From: Streptomyces sp. Ru62
GTDB taxonomy: Bacteria; Actinomycetota; Actinomycetes; Streptomycetales; Streptomycetaceae
Assembly: GCF_002920615.1 (NCBI RefSeq)
Contig: NZ_PQSU01000002.1
Coordinates: 310,001 to 374,000, forward strand
Direction of reading: 5' to 3'
Length of the DNA stretch: 64,000 nucleotides
This document shows, piece by piece, positions 61,722-64,000 of this stretch; the stretch's first letter is position 1; each line of letters begins with the position of its first letter. The notes beneath the pieces are model-generated. The model saw nothing but the letters and a program-made list of their open reading frames with translations, was not told the DNA's origin and searched no databases. Both the position numbers and the translations under genes were made by a program.

Positions 61722-61991
61722 TCACTCACCTCCCTGAACGTGCGGCACCTGCACGGGCTCCGTCCGAAGCACGGCGGCCACCACCGTGAGCGCGGTCCGC
61801 CGTCGGGCGCGTGCCGGCGGCGTGACCGTGTGGGGTGCCTCGGCTGGGTACGGGCATGGTGTCGGCCGGCGCACGGGGGTCGGGTGCGCCTCCGTGAGCG
61901 CGTCCAGCAGTCGGGTCCGTGGCGTCGGAGTGGCCGCGTCGGAAGCGGTGGGCCCCGGAGCGGTGCCCCGCCTCAGTGCCGGTCGTCCCAT
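61722..61991 (-). CDS. possible small coupled ORF between two permeases
   Basis: 89 residues from ATG 61991 (MGRPALRRGTAPGPTASD), with GGGGGG upstream on the minus strand. Its frame starts just inside the stop of the upstream permease and its stop overlaps the start of the next. So it exactly fills the 270 bp gap with overlaps at both ends, the style of a coupled operon gene. The start region (GTGAGTGACATGGG) is nearly identical to that of the next permease. Against it, the composition is Pro/Thr/Arg-rich with little fold. It could be a decayed duplicate of the permease N-terminus. Confidence 0.4.
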   Translation of the reverse strand: MGRPALRRGTAPGPTASDAATPTPRTRLLDALTEAHPTPVRRPTPCPYPAEAPHTVTPPARARRRTALTVVAAVLRTEPVQVPHVQGGE

Positions 61992-61992
61992 G

Positions 61993-64000
61993 TCACTCAC
62001 CCCCCTGCGCGCGCAGCGCCCGTGCCGGGTCCGCTCGGCGTACGGCGGTTGTCGCCGCGATCGTCAGGGGTGCCACGGCGACGGCGGTGAGCAGCAGCGC
62101 GACCTGTCCGGGCGGGAGGCGGACCAGCAGGTCCGGTACCGGGCGGGTCGCCTCGCCGGTCAGGACGATCAGGGGCAGGACGGTGCGGGCCAGTACGGTG
62201 CCCAGGCCCAGACCCACCGCCAGCGCCAGGCCCACCAGGACGGCCTGTTCGGCGGCGACCGTCCGGGCCAGCTGGCGGCGCGGTACGCCGAGTGCCCGCA
62301 GGACGGCGAACTCGGCGGCGCGCGCCCGCTGCGCGCCGGCGGCGCCGACCGCGAAGCCGACCGCGGCGAGCGCCGCCGCGACCACGGCCGCCGCCGTGAA
62401 CGCGGCCTCGGGTCCGGCGCCGAAGGGGTCGTCGCGCAGTTCGGCGGCGATCTCGTCGCGGACCACGACCTGCCCGGGATCGACGTCCGGCAGCGCCCGG
62501 ATCGCGGCGGCCACGTGCGCGGAGGCGCCGGGCGCGGTGGCGAGCCACCACTCGGTGGGGGCGGCGTTCTCGCCGTACCGGGCCTGGAGCAGCTGGTTCA
62601 GGGCGCGCAGGTCGAGCAGGACGGCACCGCCGTCGTGGGTGCCGGTGGCGGCCGGGTCGGCGGTGGCCGGCAGCGCCCGTACCGCCCGTACGATCCGCAC
62701 CGGCACCCGCCGGTCGCCGATGGTGAGGTCGAGCCGCTGCCCGGTGCGGGCGCCCGCCGCGCCCAGGTAGCGGTCGGTCGCGACGGCCGGCACCTCGGCG
62801 GGCGCGGTCTGGGCGGCCTGGAGCCGGAGGGTGACGGAGGCGACGGTCCAGATGTCGGCGTCCGGGAGGTAGCCGGTGCTGTAGGCGAAGGTCAGCGGGT
62901 GGGTGCCGGTGACCTCGGGGCGGGTGGGGCTGGTGGCGGCGCTCGGTACGGCGGCGCCGCCGGCCTCCGCGGTGGTGGTCCACCGGGCGGGCAGCCGCAG
63001 CCGGTGCTCCGTGCCGTCCGTGCCCGACGCGGTCAGCCCGTCGATCGTCAGGCGGTGGTGCTCGGCCCGTTCGGCGGGCTGGGTCAGGTCCAGGCGGAGA
63101 CCGGTGAGGGTCGCCGGCCCGGTGGCGGTGCCGAGGGCGAGGGCCAGCGTGTGCGGGCGCCCGTCGGCGGGGAGCTGCCCGGCCGGCAGCTGGTACGGCA
63201 CCCCGTACCGGTCGGTGAGGGTCACCGTCACCGCGGTCGTGGTGCCCGGCCCGGTCGAGCTGTGCAGACGGGCCGTCAGCTCCAGCCGGGCGGTGCCCGC
63301 CGGGACCCCGGCCCCGGCCGGGGTGCCGTTGGGGGTGAGCCGGCCCAGCAGCGGCCGTACCGGTTCGTCCGCCAGGTCTCGGCGCATGAGGACCGCGTCC
63401 GCCGCGTGGGCGGTGTCGAGGGCCAGCACGGTGGCCGTGCGGTCGCCGGACAGCGGCTGGGCGGCGCGCACGGCCGGGGCGGCCTCGCGCACCCGTGGCA
63501 GGCCGGCGTACAGGTCCGTACGGCCGAACCCGTCCTCCCCGGCGGCCAGGACCCGCACCGGCACCCCGGCCCGGAAGTCGGCCTGGTCGTCCTGCGAGCG
63601 GTCCCAGGAGGCGGCCTGCCCGATCGCGAGCATGCCGAGGGCGACGGCGAGGACGAGCAGCAGCACCGGGCCCGCGCCGCGCGCGGTGCGCCGGCTGAAC
63701 TGCCAGCCGGCCAGCGCCACCGGCAGCCCCCGCCCGCCGGCCGCCCAGCGTTCGGCGAATCGCGCCACGGGCGGCAGCAGCCGCAGCGTGAGCACGGTCC
63801 CGGCGAGCAGGGCCAGCGCGGGCGCGGCCACCAGCAGCGGATCGACGCCGAGCGCGCCGGACCGGTCGGCGGCCACGGCGCCGGAGTCCTGCCGGCCCAG
63901 CTGCCAGTAGGCGACCCCGGCGATCGCGAGCAGCCCGAGGTCGGCGCCGGCCCGCAGCGGGGCCGGCACGGCCCGTGCGCCGCCCGGCCGGGCCGTCTTC
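61993..64000 (-). CDS. FtsX-like ABC transporter permease (C-terminal part, runs off the right edge)
   Basis: About 669 codons are in the window with no start; the frame is open to the edge. Hydrophobic helices near LLVAAPALALLAGTVLTLRLL and GPVLLLVLAVALGMLAIGQA are followed by a large extracytoplasmic domain. A C-terminal FtsX bundle (AAFTAAAVVAAALAAVGFAVGAAG, VLRALGVPRRQLARTVAAEQAVLVGLALAVGLGLG) ends RRADPARALRAQGGE. The conserved RALG motif of FtsX permeases is visible. It is the first permease of the operon that ends with the MacB-like ATPase. Confidence 0.88.
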   Translation of the reverse strand, partial: KTARPGGARAVPAPLRAGADLGLLAIAGVAYWQLGRQDSGAVAADRSGALGVDPLLVAAPALALLAGTVLTLRLLPPVARFAERWAAGGRGLPVALAGWQFSRRTARGAGPVLLLVLAVALGMLAIGQAASWDRSQDDQADFRAGVPVRVLAAGEDGFGRTDLYAGLPRVREAAPAVRAAQPLSGDRTATVLALDTAHAADAVLMRRDLADEPVRPLLGRLTPNGTPAGAGVPAGTARLELTARLHSSTGPGTTTAVTVTLTDRYGVPYQLPAGQLPADGRPHTLALALGTATGPATLTGLRLDLTQPAERAEHHRLTIDGLTASGTDGTEHRLRLPARWTTTAEAGGAAVPSAATSPTRPEVTGTHPLTFAYSTGYLPDADIWTVASVTLRLQAAQTAPAEVPAVATDRYLGAAGARTGQRLDLTIGDRRVPVRIVRAVRALPATADPAATGTHDGGAVLLDLRALNQLLQARYGENAAPTEWWLATAPGASAHVAAAIRALPDVDPGQVVVRDEIAAELRDDPFGAGPEAAFTAAAVVAAALAAVGFAVGAAGAQRARAAEFAVLRALGVPRRQLARTVAAEQAVLVGLALAVGLGLGTVLARTVLPLIVLTGEATRPVPDLLVRLPPGQVALLLTAVAVAPLTIAATTAVRRADPARALRAQGGE

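Overview
The window is 64 kb of very GC-rich DNA with strong third-position G/C bias, frequent GTG and TTG starts, short stop/start overlaps, and chaplin, rodlin and apotyrosinase/tyrosinase genes. This identifies a Streptomyces (or very close relative) chromosome core segment. From memory, the order rodlins - short and long chaplin - exopolysaccharide genes - chpF - melC1/melC2 - chpG - dynamin pair - ssbB matches the S. coelicolor SCO2719 to SCO2683 region, here in reverse orientation. That comparison is recalled, not computed.

Layout. 0-7.1 kb: end of an alcohol dehydrogenase, a small HTH protein, and an inositol catabolic operon (iolC, a LacD-like aldolase, iolB, iolD, iolA) with a candidate operator and a strong terminator. 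7.1-17.1 kb: a lipoprotein, an APC permease, a hydrolase-ABC ATPase fusion with its permease, a VWA lipoprotein and a fatty acyl-CoA ligase. 17.2-19.7 kb: divergent rodlins, a short chaplin, and a long chaplin-like protein whose amyloid domain is eroded but which carries a sortase signal. 20.1-32.3 kb: a secreted GH26-like hydrolase facing a tightly coupled eight-gene Wzx/Wzy-type exopolysaccharide operon, plus a secreted DUF3344 protein. 32.5-37.7 kb: chpF, three small or low-complexity secreted proteins, a DUF5949-like protein, melC1/melC2 and chpG. 37.9-40.8 kb: a DUF2087 protein, a 2-hydroxyacid dehydrogenase and small unknowns.

40.8-43.9 kb is an eroded accessory patch: a SUKH-like fragment, a membrane-anchored unknown, a DUF5713 gene and a frameshifted tyrosine integrase. 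It lies against the 3' end of tRNA-Arg(UCU), as expected for a decayed integrative element. 44.3-49.4 kb holds the sporulation dynamins (dynA, dynB) and the tail-less SSB paralogue ssbB. 49.6-54.6 kb holds an LAATG-anchored thioester surface protein, a secreted beta-propeller protein and two unknowns. 54.8-57.6 kb holds the ABC-F factor EttA, a thioesterase and an unknown. The end of the window is a MacB-like exporter operon with two FtsX-type permeases, the second running off the edge.

Taken together, 17-38 kb encodes the hydrophobic sheath, matrix polysaccharide, pigment and anchored proteins of the aerial hyphal surface, and 44-49 kb encodes sporulation septation and segregation. Promoters matching the sigma-BldN pattern (xxAACC-N16-GTTGA) precede both rodlins and chpF. 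The most unusual observations are the eroded long chaplin, two convergent gene junctions where the 3' end of a gene including its stop codon has been tandemly copied (34 bp x5 and 24 bp x4), a perfect 33 bp x4 minisatellite inside a permease, and the hydrolase-ABC fusion.
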